A stretch of 21,956 nucleotides of DNA, from the NCBI GenBank assembly GCA_963973795.1, contig CAXBAF010000043.1, positions 1 through 21,956 on the forward strand, given 5' to 3'. Of this stretch, positions 1 to 6,920 are shown piece by piece (positions within the stretch are counted from its first letter, which is position 1; each line of letters begins with the position of its first letter). Made by a program: the position numbers and the translations under genes. Under the pieces are notes generated by a model. That model did no database searches and was not told where the DNA came from. It was given only the letters and a program-made list of their open reading frames with translations. The stretch is from UBA1926 sp002337215 (GTDB taxonomy: Bacteria > Planctomycetota > Phycisphaerae > Phycisphaerales > UBA1924).

Positions 1-527
1 GTGATGACGCCGTCCTTGCCGACCTTCTCGAACGCGTCGGCCATGATCTTGCCGACCTCGGGGTCGTTGTTGGCGCTGATGGTCGCGACGTTCTGGACGT
101 CCTTCTTGCCGCTGATCGGGGTCGCCAGGTCGTCGATCGCCTTGCACGCCGCCTCGACGCCCTGCTTCATGCCCCGGACCAGCCCGTTCGCGTCGACGCC
201 CGCCGCGATGTAGCGGAGGCCCTCGCGGAACAGCGCCTCGGCGAGCACCGTGCTGGTGGTCGTGCCGTCGCCCGCGTCGTCGCTGGTCTTGCTCGCGGCT
301 TCCTTCACGAGCATCGCGCCCATGTTCTCCGCCTTGTTGCCGAGCTCGATCTCCTCGGCGACCGTCACCCCGTCCTTGGTGACTGTCGGGCCGCCCCAGG
401 ACTTGTCGATCACCGCGTTCCGGCCGCGCGGGCCGAGGGTCGCCTTCACGGCGTTGGCGAGCTTCTCAACCCCCGCGAGCAGGTGCTGACGGGCCTCGAG
501 GTCGAAGGCGAGTTCTTTGCTGGCCAT
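1..527 (-). CDS. groEL: Chaperonin GroEL, N-terminal 175 residues (gene runs off the left edge)
   Basis: This is the 60-kDa chaperonin subunit, which forms the ATP-driven double-ring folding cage in the cytoplasm. The reverse strand reads MASKELAFDLEARQHLLAG, followed by the family hallmarks TLGPRGRNAVIDKSWGGP, TKDGVTVAEEIEL and the ATP-binding stretch DDAGDGTTTSTVLAEAL; it later reads ATISANNDPEVGKIMADAF. The ATG at 527 is preceded by AGGAG at suitable spacing on the minus strand. The frame is open to the window edge, so the rest of the equatorial domain, the apical domain and the C-terminus lie outside. No groES lies upstream; the neighbour on that side is divergent nuoA. A CIRCE element is not visible, so regulation by HrcA is not supported here. 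Planctomycetes often carry several groEL copies, so this could be a secondary one. Confidence 0.97.
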   Translation of the reverse strand, partial: MASKELAFDLEARQHLLAGVEKLANAVKATLGPRGRNAVIDKSWGGPTVTKDGVTVAEEIELGNKAENMGAMLVKEAASKTSDDAGDGTTTSTVLAEALFREGLRYIAAGVDANGLVRGMKQGVEAACKAIDDLATPISGKKDVQNVATISANNDPEVGKIMADAFEKVGKDGVI

Positions 528-941
528 GGATGCTCCTATTTCTCTCTGGTTGTCTGGCAATCAGACTGTGTGCGTTCGTCAGGTCTGCGGCAGCCCGGGC
601 TCTCGCCCAGACCGCCGAGTCTGGTGGGATGTCGTACGGCGATCCGGCACCGAGACCGATCGCGTCTGAGTATCTGTACAACCCGCGTGCCAGCAATTCG
701 GGACGCCACGGCCCCGTGCGCCGCCGTTCGCCCGCCGATTGCCGGCGTTCCATGCCACGAAACGCCCGGCCCTAGCACCCGATCCGTGCGCACGGGGCCG
801 CCCGGTCTGCCAAGTTGACAGCCGTCCGCCGGGCGCGCACGCCCGATGCCGTCCAGATCGCGTCGCGCTTGCCATGCAACCCGCATCGAACCGCCCTAGC
901 ATGACCCTCAGCAGCGGATCCGACCCGCGGAGACACCGATC
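528..941. promoter_or_regulatory. Divergent groEL-nuoA intergenic region (414 bases)
   Basis: No coding region is convincing here. The groEL ribosome binding site (AGGAG on the minus strand) lies at its left end. GTCTG-N5-CAGAC at 552-566 is an inverted repeat in the expected groEL leader. A perfect 13-bp inverted repeat joins 709-721 and 788-800 across 66 bases, and CCGTGCGCACGG at 784-795 is a perfect 12-bp palindrome. TAGCAT at 897-902 is a plausible -10 for nuoA, and GGAG at 929-932 is its ribosome binding site. TTGACA at 815-820 resembles a -35 but lacks a -10 at the right distance. The heat-shock operator CIRCE is absent. Confidence 0.5.
552..566. promoter_or_regulatory. Inverted repeat GTCTG-N5-CAGAC in the groEL leader
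   Basis: The 15-base sequence GTCTGGCAATCAGAC lies 25 to 39 bases before the groEL start codon and is a perfect 5-bp dyad around a 5-base centre. Its position would suit an operator or a small leader hairpin. The arms are short, so chance is a serious alternative, and no known heat-shock operator consensus is matched. Confidence 0.25.
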
Positions 942-1364
942 ATGCCCGTGCTTGTCATGCCCGTCCTCGCCGAGAGCAGCCAGGTCACCGATCTCGGCTC
1001 CTACCTCCCCGTCCTCATCATCGTCCTCGCGGCGATCGGGTTCGGCGTGGGCAACATGTTCGCGACCTTCATCATCGGCCCCCGCCGGCAGGGCGCCCGC
1101 AAGGCCACCGCCTACGAATCGGGCATGAACCCCGTGGGCACCGCCCGCAAGCGGTTCAATGTCCGCTTCTACCTCATCGCGATGGTCTTCCTCGTCTTCG
1201 ATGTCGAGGTCGTCTTCCTCTACCCCTGGGCGACCACCTTCGGCAACCTCGACGCAGGATCGCCCCAGGCCGGCCTCTGGCTCGCCCGCATCCTTTTCTT
1301 CCTGCTCACCACCGTGGTCGCCTACCTCTACGGCTACCGCAAGGGTGTCTTCAAGTTCGACTGA
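942..1364 (+). CDS. nuoA: NADH-quinone oxidoreductase subunit A
   Basis: NuoA is one of the small membrane subunits of respiratory complex I (NDH-1), located in the cytoplasmic membrane near the quinone site. The 140-residue protein has three hydrophobic segments and the diagnostic block YESGMNPVGTARKRFNVRFY, followed by a second membrane segment containing FDVEVVFLYPWA. The loop reads YESG, not YECG, as in cyanobacterial NdhC. The ATG at 942 is chosen because GGAG at 929-932 sits nine bases ahead; an ATG at 957 is the alternative. No nuoB or other complex I gene follows: the next gene is an EAL protein. The subunit is therefore encoded apart from at least its usual downstream partner. A TAGCAT hexamer at 897-902 may be the -10. 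Confidence 0.96.
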   Translation: MPVLVMPVLAESSQVTDLGSYLPVLIIVLAAIGFGVGNMFATFIIGPRRQGARKATAYESGMNPVGTARKRFNVRFYLIAMVFLVFDVEVVFLYPWATTFGNLDAGSPQAGLWLARILFFLLTTVVAYLYGYRKGVFKFD

Positions 1365-1594
1365 TCCCCCGATCAGGCAACGGTCAAACACCCGATAACC
1401 ACCGCCGCCCGCCGTCCGGGAAGCCGATGCCGCGCGCGTTCTCGGCTCCCGGCTGCCCCTCCAAACCCTCTCCAACGCCGAACCTGCGCAAGATTCACCC
1501 GGATTCGACCCCGATGCCCGGGAGTCGGTTGCCCGCGGTCGATACCTCCGGGGTCCGCACCGCCGTCGACCCACGCCGACACCGGAGACGAGAG

Positions 1595-3388
1595 ATGACT
1601 TCTACAGATGCCAGCCGAGCCAATCTGCGCCGCACGATCGATGAGGGGCTTGTGTCGACCGTGTTCCAGCCGATCGCAGGCCTCCAGCAGGCCGGGTTTA
1701 TCGCGTACGAGGCGCTCACCCGACCCGGTCCTGAGTCGGGTTTCGACTCAGCCGATCAGCTCTTCGATGCCGCCGAAGAGCACGACCTGATCTGGGATCT
1801 CGAACGCGTCACCCGCCGCGCGGCGCTCAACGCAGCCGCAGACTGGCCCGCGGGCGTCCAACTCTTTCTCAACGCCACCCCGGAGGTCATCGCCGACGAG
1901 CGGTTCGCCGAGACGATCCTTGCCGAGATCGCCGAGATCGACGGCCTGACACCCAGCCGGATTGTGCTCGAGGTCACCGAGCGATCCGAAAACAGGCACG
2001 TCGGAGGCCTCCAGAGGCAGACGGCGCTCCTCCAGCGGCACGGCTTCAAAGTCGCGATCGACGACGTCGGCGCGGGAACCAGCGGGCTCAACCGCATCAT
2101 GTTGCTCCGCCCGCAATGGCTCAAGCTCGATCGGGCGCTCATCACCAACATCGATCAGGATCCGGTCCGCACCAATCTCATCCGATTCCTGACCCACTTC
2201 GGGCGTCTCTCGGGCGTCTCGATCATCGCCGAGGGGATCGAACGCGTCGAGGAACTCGAGCGTGTCGTCCACCTCGGCGTCGACGCTGTTCAGGGGTACC
2301 TTCTCGGCAGGCCGGGTACCGCCGACCGGGAGCTCGACCCGGCGATCGCCGACGTCATCGCCTCGAGCGGCACCAACAACGACTGCCCGGTCTTCCACCG
2401 CGACCGCTCCGACACCGTCTCGGCGCTCGTGCAGCCCGTGCTGAGGGTCGAGACCTGTACCCGAGCGGGCGGTGTCGCCGAACAACTCGCCGAGCAGCCC
2501 AGGCTCCCCGGCGCGGGGGTGCAGGACGAGTCGGGCGTGCTGCACTGGTGCGACCGCGACGCGGTCTTGTCGCAGAACCCCGACACCACGATGGGTGCGA
2601 TCTCGACCCCCTTCGGGCGCACGCTCGACGCGTCGCTGCGCATCGACGCGGCGCTCGAGCAACTCGCGATGATCCCGATCGGAGAGGGCGAGGCGGGGTT
2701 CGACGCCCCGATCATGGTCTGCCAGGGCCAGTCGTGCGCCGGCGTTGTGCGCGTCCGTGACCTGCTCCGGGCCGGGGCCGAGCTCTGCCGGGTCGCGCGC
2801 CGGCGATCCGCCACGCTCACAGGTCTCCCGGGCCGGGTCCGCTGCGAGCAGCAACTCCAAAGGGCCTTCCGCGAGGACATCCGCCGCGAGGTTGTTTTCA
2901 TCGATATCCGCAACCTCGGCGAGTACAACGCGGTCTTTGGCTTCGAGCTCGGTGACCAATTGATCACCATACTCGTCGAGGCGATCGAGGAGACTGTGCG
3001 TGAACTGGTCGGTCTCGATTCCGACGCGGTCTTCCTGGGCCATCTGGGCGACGACCGGCTCATGCTCGTCGCCGACCCGAGCCTCGCCCGACAGATTGCG
3101 CACCCGACGATCCAGCGTTTCGAGTCGCGCGTCGTCGCAACGGGGATCAGTCCCCAGGTCGCGATCGCCGGGGTGGGCGACGCGCCCGCCGTTGCCGGGG
3201 TCTCGCTGCGGTACCTGATCGTCCCGAAGATCAAGTCTGTCTTCACGACCCCCCAGGAGGTCATGCGGACCGAGCCCGTGCTCCGCGCGATGGCCGACGA
3301 GCAGGCCGCGATCGACCCATCACGCACGGGGTACATCGTTGAAGCACCGATCGACGGTGCCGGCGAGTCGTACATGATCGCCGCCTGA
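1595..3388 (+). CDS. EAL-domain c-di-GMP phosphodiesterase with CBS-like and degenerate GGDEF modules
   Basis: This 597-residue soluble protein probably hydrolyses or senses cyclic di-GMP. The N-terminal EAL domain (about residues 15-250) keeps the catalytic signatures: YEALTR (E39), LFLNATPE, LEVTER, AIDDVGAG (D156, D157), LKLDR, IAEGIE (E213) and VQGYLLGRP (Q233). Residues about 330-395 look like a CBS-type segment (PIMVCQG...GVVRVRDLL). The C-terminal part (about 433-560) follows the GGDEF fold pattern, with VVFIDIRNLGEYNAVFG and then FLGHLGDDRLMLV where active enzymes have GGDEF or GGDDF; cyclase activity is therefore unlikely, and a GTP-binding regulatory role is possible. The ATG at 1595 follows GGAGACGAGAG. 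An in-frame ATG at 1427 would add 56 low-complexity residues and is rejected. No membrane segment or signal peptide is seen. Confidence 0.9.
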   Translation: MTSTDASRANLRRTIDEGLVSTVFQPIAGLQQAGFIAYEALTRPGPESGFDSADQLFDAAEEHDLIWDLERVTRRAALNAAADWPAGVQLFLNATPEVIADERFAETILAEIAEIDGLTPSRIVLEVTERSENRHVGGLQRQTALLQRHGFKVAIDDVGAGTSGLNRIMLLRPQWLKLDRALITNIDQDPVRTNLIRFLTHFGRLSGVSIIAEGIERVEELERVVHLGVDAVQGYLLGRPGTADRELDPAIADVIASSGTNNDCPVFHRDRSDTVSALVQPVLRVETCTRAGGVAEQLAEQPRLPGAGVQDESGVLHWCDRDAVLSQNPDTTMGAISTPFGRTLDASLRIDAALEQLAMIPIGEGEAGFDAPIMVCQGQSCAGVVRVRDLLRAGAELCRVARRRSATLTGLPGRVRCEQQLQRAFREDIRREVVFIDIRNLGEYNAVFGFELGDQLITILVEAIEETVRELVGLDSDAVFLGHLGDDRLMLVADPSLARQIAHPTIQRFESRVVATGISPQVAIAGVGDAPAVAGVSLRYLIVPKIKSVFTTPQEVMRTEPVLRAMADEQAAIDPSRTGYIVEAPIDGAGESYMIAA

Positions 3389-3444
3389 GCGGGCCGGTGA
3401 TGTCGATCCAGATGCGATCCCTGCGGATACGACGAATACCCGGC

Positions 3445-3450
3445 TACGCT
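3445..3450 (+). promoter_or_regulatory. Candidate -10 hexamer TACGCT for a leaderless DUF2752 mRNA
   Basis: TACGCT ends five bases before the GTG start at 3456, placing a sigma-70-type transcription start at or next to the start codon. No Shine-Dalgarno sequence is present. The same hexamer occupies the same place before purF. No convincing -35 is visible. Confidence 0.4.
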
Positions 3451-3455
3451 CCGGG

Positions 3456-3884
3456 GTGACTTCCGACCCGTCCGAGATCCCGCGTCGCCTCGTCGCCCTT
3501 GCCTTCGGCGTCGGAGCCCTCGCGCTGCTCGTGCTCGCGATGCTGCTCGCCCCCTCCGAGGAAGGGCACGGCACGCACACTCGCATGGGCCTCCCCGCGT
3601 GCGGCTGGGTCGTCGCGTTCGATACGCCCTGCCCCACCTGCGGAATGACAACGTCCTACGCCCACGCCGTGCGGGGCGATCTGGTGACCGCTGCGAAAAC
3701 CCAGCCTATGGGCACGCTGCTCGCGATCCTCACCGCCGCGACCGCGGTGGGGGGGCTCCATGCCGCTTTGACAGGCTGCCGCCTCGACCGCCTGACCGAC
3801 CGGATCCTCAGCGGGCGCACGCTGTGGCTCGCCGCGGCCCTCGCCGCCGCCGCCTGGGTCTACAAGATCATCACCTGGACCTGA
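3456..3884 (+). CDS. DUF2752 family membrane protein
   Basis: This is a 142-residue integral membrane protein of the DUF2752 family, whose role is not established. It has a hydrophobic segment at about residues 12-32, the family signature PCPTCGMTTSYAHAVRGD (C59, C62), and further hydrophobic stretches at about 80-97 and 122-138. The CxxC pair suggests metal binding or a redox-active pair, but that is inference. The start is a GTG at 3456 without a Shine-Dalgarno sequence; TACGCT at 3445-3450 may be a -10 giving a leaderless transcript. The gene lies 67 bases after the EAL gene and 132 bases before the lipoprotein cluster. Confidence 0.85.
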   Translation: MTSDPSEIPRRLVALAFGVGALALLVLAMLLAPSEEGHGTHTRMGLPACGWVVAFDTPCPTCGMTTSYAHAVRGDLVTAAKTQPMGTLLAILTAATAVGGLHAALTGCRLDRLTDRILSGRTLWLAAALAAAAWVYKIITWT

Positions 3885-3904
3885 ACCCCGCGGCCGATCG
3901 CGGG

Positions 3905-3910
3905 TACACT
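3905..3910 (+). promoter_or_regulatory. Candidate -10 hexamer TACACT upstream of the lipoprotein cluster
   Basis: TACACT fits the TANNNT pattern seen before other genes in this window. It would give a leader of about 100 bases ahead of the ATG at 4017. That leader contains a 7-bp hairpin, CCCTCCG at 3949-3955 pairing with CGGAGGG at 3964-3970. No clear -35 is seen. Confidence 0.3.
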
Positions 3911-4016
3911 CCGCGGAACGCGCCGCGGCGGAACCGCCCCCGCAACGTCCCTCCGATCCCCCGCGGAGGGCGGCGTGCCGGGCCCCGGGAACGACCGGGC
4001 CTCACGGAGACACCGA

Positions 4017-4718
4017 ATGCCCGCTCGATCGACCCGCCGAGAGTCCGTTCTGATCAGCCGCGCCGTCCGCATGTTCTCGCTGCTTGCCGCGGGGGTCGCG
4101 ATGCTGCTCGTGGTCCCGGGATGCCAGGTCGTCGGCATCATCGGCGCGATGGCCCAGAGCGCCGAGGAGATGGGCTCGACGACCTATCCCGCCGAGTACG
4201 AGGGCCTCGACGACCATTCGTACGCAGTCATCATCAGCGCCGACCGGGTTATTGAATCCGACAACCCCGGCATCACCGCCCGGCTCACCCAGATCATCGA
4301 CCGTGACCTCCGGGCGTACACACGTGCGACGGCCCACATCCCCGCGGGCCGGCTGCTCAGCAAGCTCTACGCCGACCCCTCGTGGCAGGCTCTCCCGCGG
4401 GGCGAGCTCGCCGAGAAGTTGGGCGTCGAGCGGCTCGTCGTCGTCGAGATCGTCGAGTACCGGCTGCACGAGCCTGGCAACCGGTACACCTGGAACGGGG
4501 TTGCGTCCGGCGTCGTCGAGGTCTACGAGTCCGAGTCGGGCCTCCCCGACGACCCCATGTTCGAGCGCACGATCGCGGTCACCTTCCCGGACCGCACGGG
4601 CCTGCTCGAAGAAGAAGTCCCCGAAGAGGTCATCACCAGCGAGCTCAGCCGCCGGTTCGGCGAACGCATCGCCTGGCTGTTCTACGAGCACGAAGAAGCG
4701 AACGCGATCACATATTGA
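4017..4718 (+). CDS. Putative lipoprotein A (233 aa), function unknown
   Basis: The N-terminus has a basic stretch, a hydrophobic core (LLAAGVAMLLVV) and a lipobox-like VPGC with Cys36, so the product is probably a lipid-anchored envelope protein. After the cysteine come VVGIIGAMAQSAEEMG and a soluble domain with alternating beta-like segments (RLVVVEIVEYRLHE, SGVVEVYES). The next gene starts its mature part in the same way (GC, then IVG, then MVAQ) and has a similar middle segment, so the two look like diverged paralogs. The ATG at 4017 is preceded by GGAG at 4006-4009. An upstream in-frame GTG at 3975 is less likely. The fold might resemble CsgG- or LpoB-like periplasmic lipoproteins, but I cannot support that beyond pattern. 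Confidence 0.75.
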   Translation: MPARSTRRESVLISRAVRMFSLLAAGVAMLLVVPGCQVVGIIGAMAQSAEEMGSTTYPAEYEGLDDHSYAVIISADRVIESDNPGITARLTQIIDRDLRAYTRATAHIPAGRLLSKLYADPSWQALPRGELAEKLGVERLVVVEIVEYRLHEPGNRYTWNGVASGVVEVYESESGLPDDPMFERTIAVTFPDRTGLLEEEVPEEVITSELSRRFGERIAWLFYEHEEANAITY

Positions 4719-4775
4719 TCAATACCCGGACGGCGCAGGTGTTCAGAAACACGAGCGCCCGAGAAAGACCCATTC

Positions 4776-5447
4776 ATGCGCACACGAACGATCGCCGCCC
4801 ACGTGCTCTTCCTCGCGACGGCTTCGACGCTGATGCTCTCGGCGCCCGGCTGCAACATCGTCGGCCCGATCGCGATGGTCGCCCAGGGACCGGGCGAGGT
4901 CGAGAAAGTCTTCGAACTCGACAAGAGCAAGAAGACGGTCGTGTTCGTCGACGACCCCGCGAACAAGATCGCTCAGCGCCGCACACGATCCCAGATCGGC
5001 GAAGCCGCCCAGGACGCGCTCATGCGCCGCAAGAAGGTGCTCGAAGCGAACATGATCGACACGCGGTCGGCGATGTCGGTCGCCGCGAACGGGGACGACA
5101 CGCTGTCGATCACCGAGATCGGTGAGGCCGTCGGCGCGGAGATCATCGTCTACGCGCTGGTGACCCAGTTCGAGCTCTCGGGGGACGGCGTGGCGCTCGA
5201 CCCGTATTCCGAGGTCGAGGTCAAGGTCTTCGACGTGACGACGCACTCGCGGCTCTTCCCCCCGGCGGGCGAGCCGGGATACCGCTCGCGGTTCGGGGGC
5301 CAGCGCCGCTCGGGCAACAGCTTCATGCCCACGGGCCGGACGGATCTGCTTCGTGCACAATCCGAGCTCGCGCGCATCACGGGCGAGGGCCTGAGCCAGC
5401 TCTTCTACGACGTCGAGGTGCCCCAGAGCCTGCGCCGGCAGCAGTGA
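4776..5447 (+). CDS. Putative lipoprotein B (223 aa), function unknown
   Basis: The N-terminus is MRTRTIAAHV, followed by a hydrophobic segment and SAPGC, with Cys26 the likely lipidation site, although the -3 residue is Ala instead of the preferred Leu. The mature part begins NIVGPIAMVAQGPGEVEKVF and includes KTVVFVDDPANKIAQ. A segment with IGEAVGAEIIVYALVTQFEL and EVEVKVFDVTTHSRLF aligns by eye with the matching region of the preceding lipoprotein. It starts 57 bases after that gene, with only a weak GAGAAAG ahead of the ATG. The next gene begins 16 bases after its stop, so co-transcription is likely. The biochemical role is not recognised. Confidence 0.75.
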   Translation: MRTRTIAAHVLFLATASTLMLSAPGCNIVGPIAMVAQGPGEVEKVFELDKSKKTVVFVDDPANKIAQRRTRSQIGEAAQDALMRRKKVLEANMIDTRSAMSVAANGDDTLSITEIGEAVGAEIIVYALVTQFELSGDGVALDPYSEVEVKVFDVTTHSRLFPPAGEPGYRSRFGGQRRSGNSFMPTGRTDLLRAQSELARITGEGLSQLFYDVEVPQSLRRQQ

Positions 5448-5463
5448 GCGAGGGGGCACGCCG

Positions 5464-6294
5464 ATGACGAACACCACCCCGACCGTGCTGCACGCGATCG
5501 ACGCCCGTTTTGCGGGTGAATCGGCGGCGTTCGCACCGAGCGCGCACGATCCCGTGCTCGTGCTGGGGCACGCACGCGACGCCCGGGCCATCTCCCAGCT
5601 TCTGGGCCGACCCGTTCAGAACGCGCCCCGTCCCGCGAGCGGGCGGGCCCGGTCCCGGATCGCCGAAGGTGCACGCGTCGCGACGGGCGCGACGACCATC
5701 ACCTGGCACTGCCAGGGATCGGGTAATCCGGGATCCGGCAGTCGGGGATCAGTGAGCGCGGGATCGGACCGTGTGCGCATCGACGCGGGCCGCCTGCCGT
5801 CCCGCGATTCCGCCCGGCGTGCGCTCGGGCTGGGATCGGAACTCGTGCTCGCCCCGCTGGCGGACCGTCCGGCGTCCGTGGATGCGCGCACGCTGCTGTT
5901 CATCACGGGCGTGATCGAGATCATCGGTGAGCGAATCGCCGTCGCCCTTCCGGCGGCCGCCCGTCGGCTCGACGAGGCGATGACCTACCACCGGGCGGCC
6001 GGGCTGGTCTCGCCGTGCCGGATCGTGGACGACGCCTGGTTGTGCGCGATCCCCGCGGCGGACGTGCTGATCGCCCCGGTCGATGCGGAGGACGATCCCG
6101 CTTCGTCGTCGCTGCGGGCGCTCGCCGAGGATCTCGGGATCCCCGTCGCGACGACCGCGGCGTGGCACCTCGACGCGGACGCGGCGACGAACTCGCTGCC
6201 CGCGGAGATCCGGGCGACGGTCACGCCAGTTCTGGAGCGGGCCCGCCTCGCGCGCTCGGGCGGGGCCCCCGTTCCGGCTACCGTTCCGGCATGA
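5464..6294 (+). CDS. Hypothetical protein (276 aa), weak resemblance to GT-B glycosyltransferases
   Basis: I do not firmly recognise this protein. The second half has the rhythm of a family 4 glycosyltransferase C-terminal domain: SARRALGLGSELVLAP, LLFITGVIEIIGERIAVALP, PAADVLIAPVDAEDDPASSS, LRALAEDLGIPVATTAAW. The usual E-x7-E motif is not intact, so it may be an inactive or divergent member. A linker at about residues 84-103 consists of four GSxxx units encoded by a 15-bp tandem DNA repeat at 5715-5774. There is no signal peptide. The ATG at 5464 is preceded by GAGGGGGC. The TGA overlaps the start codon of the phosphatase gene (ATGA, 6291-6294), which implies coupled translation. Confidence 0.7.
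   Translation: MTNTTPTVLHAIDARFAGESAAFAPSAHDPVLVLGHARDARAISQLLGRPVQNAPRPASGRARSRIAEGARVATGATTITWHCQGSGNPGSGSRGSVSAGSDRVRIDAGRLPSRDSARRALGLGSELVLAPLADRPASVDARTLLFITGVIEIIGERIAVALPAAARRLDEAMTYHRAAGLVSPCRIVDDAWLCAIPAADVLIAPVDAEDDPASSSLRALAEDLGIPVATTAAWHLDADAATNSLPAEIRATVTPVLERARLARSGGAPVPATVPA
5715..5774 (+). repeat. In-frame 15-bp tandem repeat, four units
   Basis: GGGATC occurs at 5715, 5730, 5745 and 5760, exactly 15 bases apart. The first three units read GGGATCGGGTAATCC, GGGATCCGGCAGTCG and GGGATCAGTGAGCGC; the fourth has diverged after GGGATCGG. In the protein they give GSGNP, GSGSR, GSVSA and GSDRV. Because the period is a multiple of three, gain or loss of units would keep the frame. 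Confidence 0.85.
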
Positions 6295-6833
6295 CCGACT
6301 CATCACCCGGCGACCAATCGGCGAGTACCAGGACCGGCGTCCTGTTTCTGTGTCTCGGCAACATCTGCCGCTCCCCGCTCGCGGAGGGGATCTTCATCCA
6401 TCACGCGACGCGGCGGGGCGTGATCGAACGGTTCCGTGTGGACTCGGCGGGCACGGGCGGGTGGCACGCTGGAAGCCGACCCGACCCACGATCGGTCGCG
6501 GTCGCCGAGAAGCACGGGGTCCATCTGCCCGGGAGGGCCCGCCAACTCGACGGCCTTGTGGATGGAGCCGGCGATGGGGCCGGCAACGGAACAGGATTCG
6601 ACCTTGTCCTCGCGATGGACACGCAGAACAAGATGGATGCGATCGAGATGGGCGTGCCGGAGAGCCGGGTGCGGCTCATGCGGAGTTTCGACCCGACCGC
6701 GGCGCCCGACGCGGAGGTGCCGGACCCGTACTACGGCGGCGATCGCGGCTTCGACGACGTGTACGACATGCTCGTACGTGCGTGCGAAGGGCTGCTGGAT
6801 CACCTGCTCGCGGACGGAACCCGAGACGGCTGA
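6291..6833 (+). CDS. Low-molecular-weight protein tyrosine phosphatase
   Basis: This 180-residue cytoplasmic phosphatase contains the P-loop C-x5-R-S near its N-terminus: LCLGNICRSPLAEG, with nucleophile Cys21 and Arg27. The general acid is Asp145 in PDPYYGG, followed by GFDDVYDML. DSAGT and LAMDTQNKMD are further family landmarks. Bacterial members (Wzb/Etp/YwlE types) often act on tyrosine or arginine kinases that control exopolysaccharide or stress proteins; no kinase gene lies in this window. A short insertion, DGAGDGAGNGTG, comes from a 12-bp DNA duplication. The ATG at 6291 overlaps the TGA of the upstream gene, supporting this start over any upstream one. The residues before the P-loop (about 15) are hydrophilic and variable. 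Confidence 0.95.
   Translation: MTDSSPGDQSASTRTGVLFLCLGNICRSPLAEGIFIHHATRRGVIERFRVDSAGTGGWHAGSRPDPRSVAVAEKHGVHLPGRARQLDGLVDGAGDGAGNGTGFDLVLAMDTQNKMDAIEMGVPESRVRLMRSFDPTAAPDAEVPDPYYGGDRGFDDVYDMLVRACEGLLDHLLADGTRDG
6561..6584 (+). repeat. In-frame 12-bp tandem duplication inside the phosphatase gene
   Basis: GATGGAGCCGGC (6561-6572) is followed directly by GATGGGGCCGGC (6573-6584), 11 of 12 bases identical. A more diverged third copy may follow (AACGGAACAGGA). The units encode DGAG, DGAG and NGTG, a flexible loop between the P-loop half and the DP half of the enzyme. Confidence 0.7.
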
Positions 6834-6908
6834 CTCTCGTCGTCTCTGGCTGTGCGTCGGAGATCGTCGGTCTCGGCCCCGACGCCGACGGGGGGCGTTC
6901 CCCGCCGC

Positions 6909-6914
6909 TACGCT
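6909..6914 (+). promoter_or_regulatory. purF: Candidate -10 hexamer TACGCT for a leaderless purF mRNA
   Basis: TACGCT ends six bases before the purF ATG at 6921. That is the usual distance from a -10 element to the transcription start, so the mRNA would begin at or beside the start codon. The bases before the ATG (CTTCGTCC) contain no Shine-Dalgarno sequence. A matching -35 is not evident. Confidence 0.45.
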
Positions 6915-6920
6915 TCGTCC

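Noticed and set aside
815..820. TTGACA as the -35 of nuoA
   Set aside because: No TANNNT-like hexamer lies 16-18 bases downstream; the nearest, TAGCAT at 897, is far too distant.
528..941. CIRCE heat-shock operator upstream of groEL
   Set aside because: Neither TTAGCACTC nor its complementary arm is present at the expected spacing; TAGCACCC near 772 has no partner.
1748..3103. 451-codon minus-strand open frame opposite the EAL gene
   Set aside because: Composition is Glu/Asp/Arg/Val repeats typical of an antisense frame, with no motif or ribosome binding site; the plus strand has the full EAL signature set.
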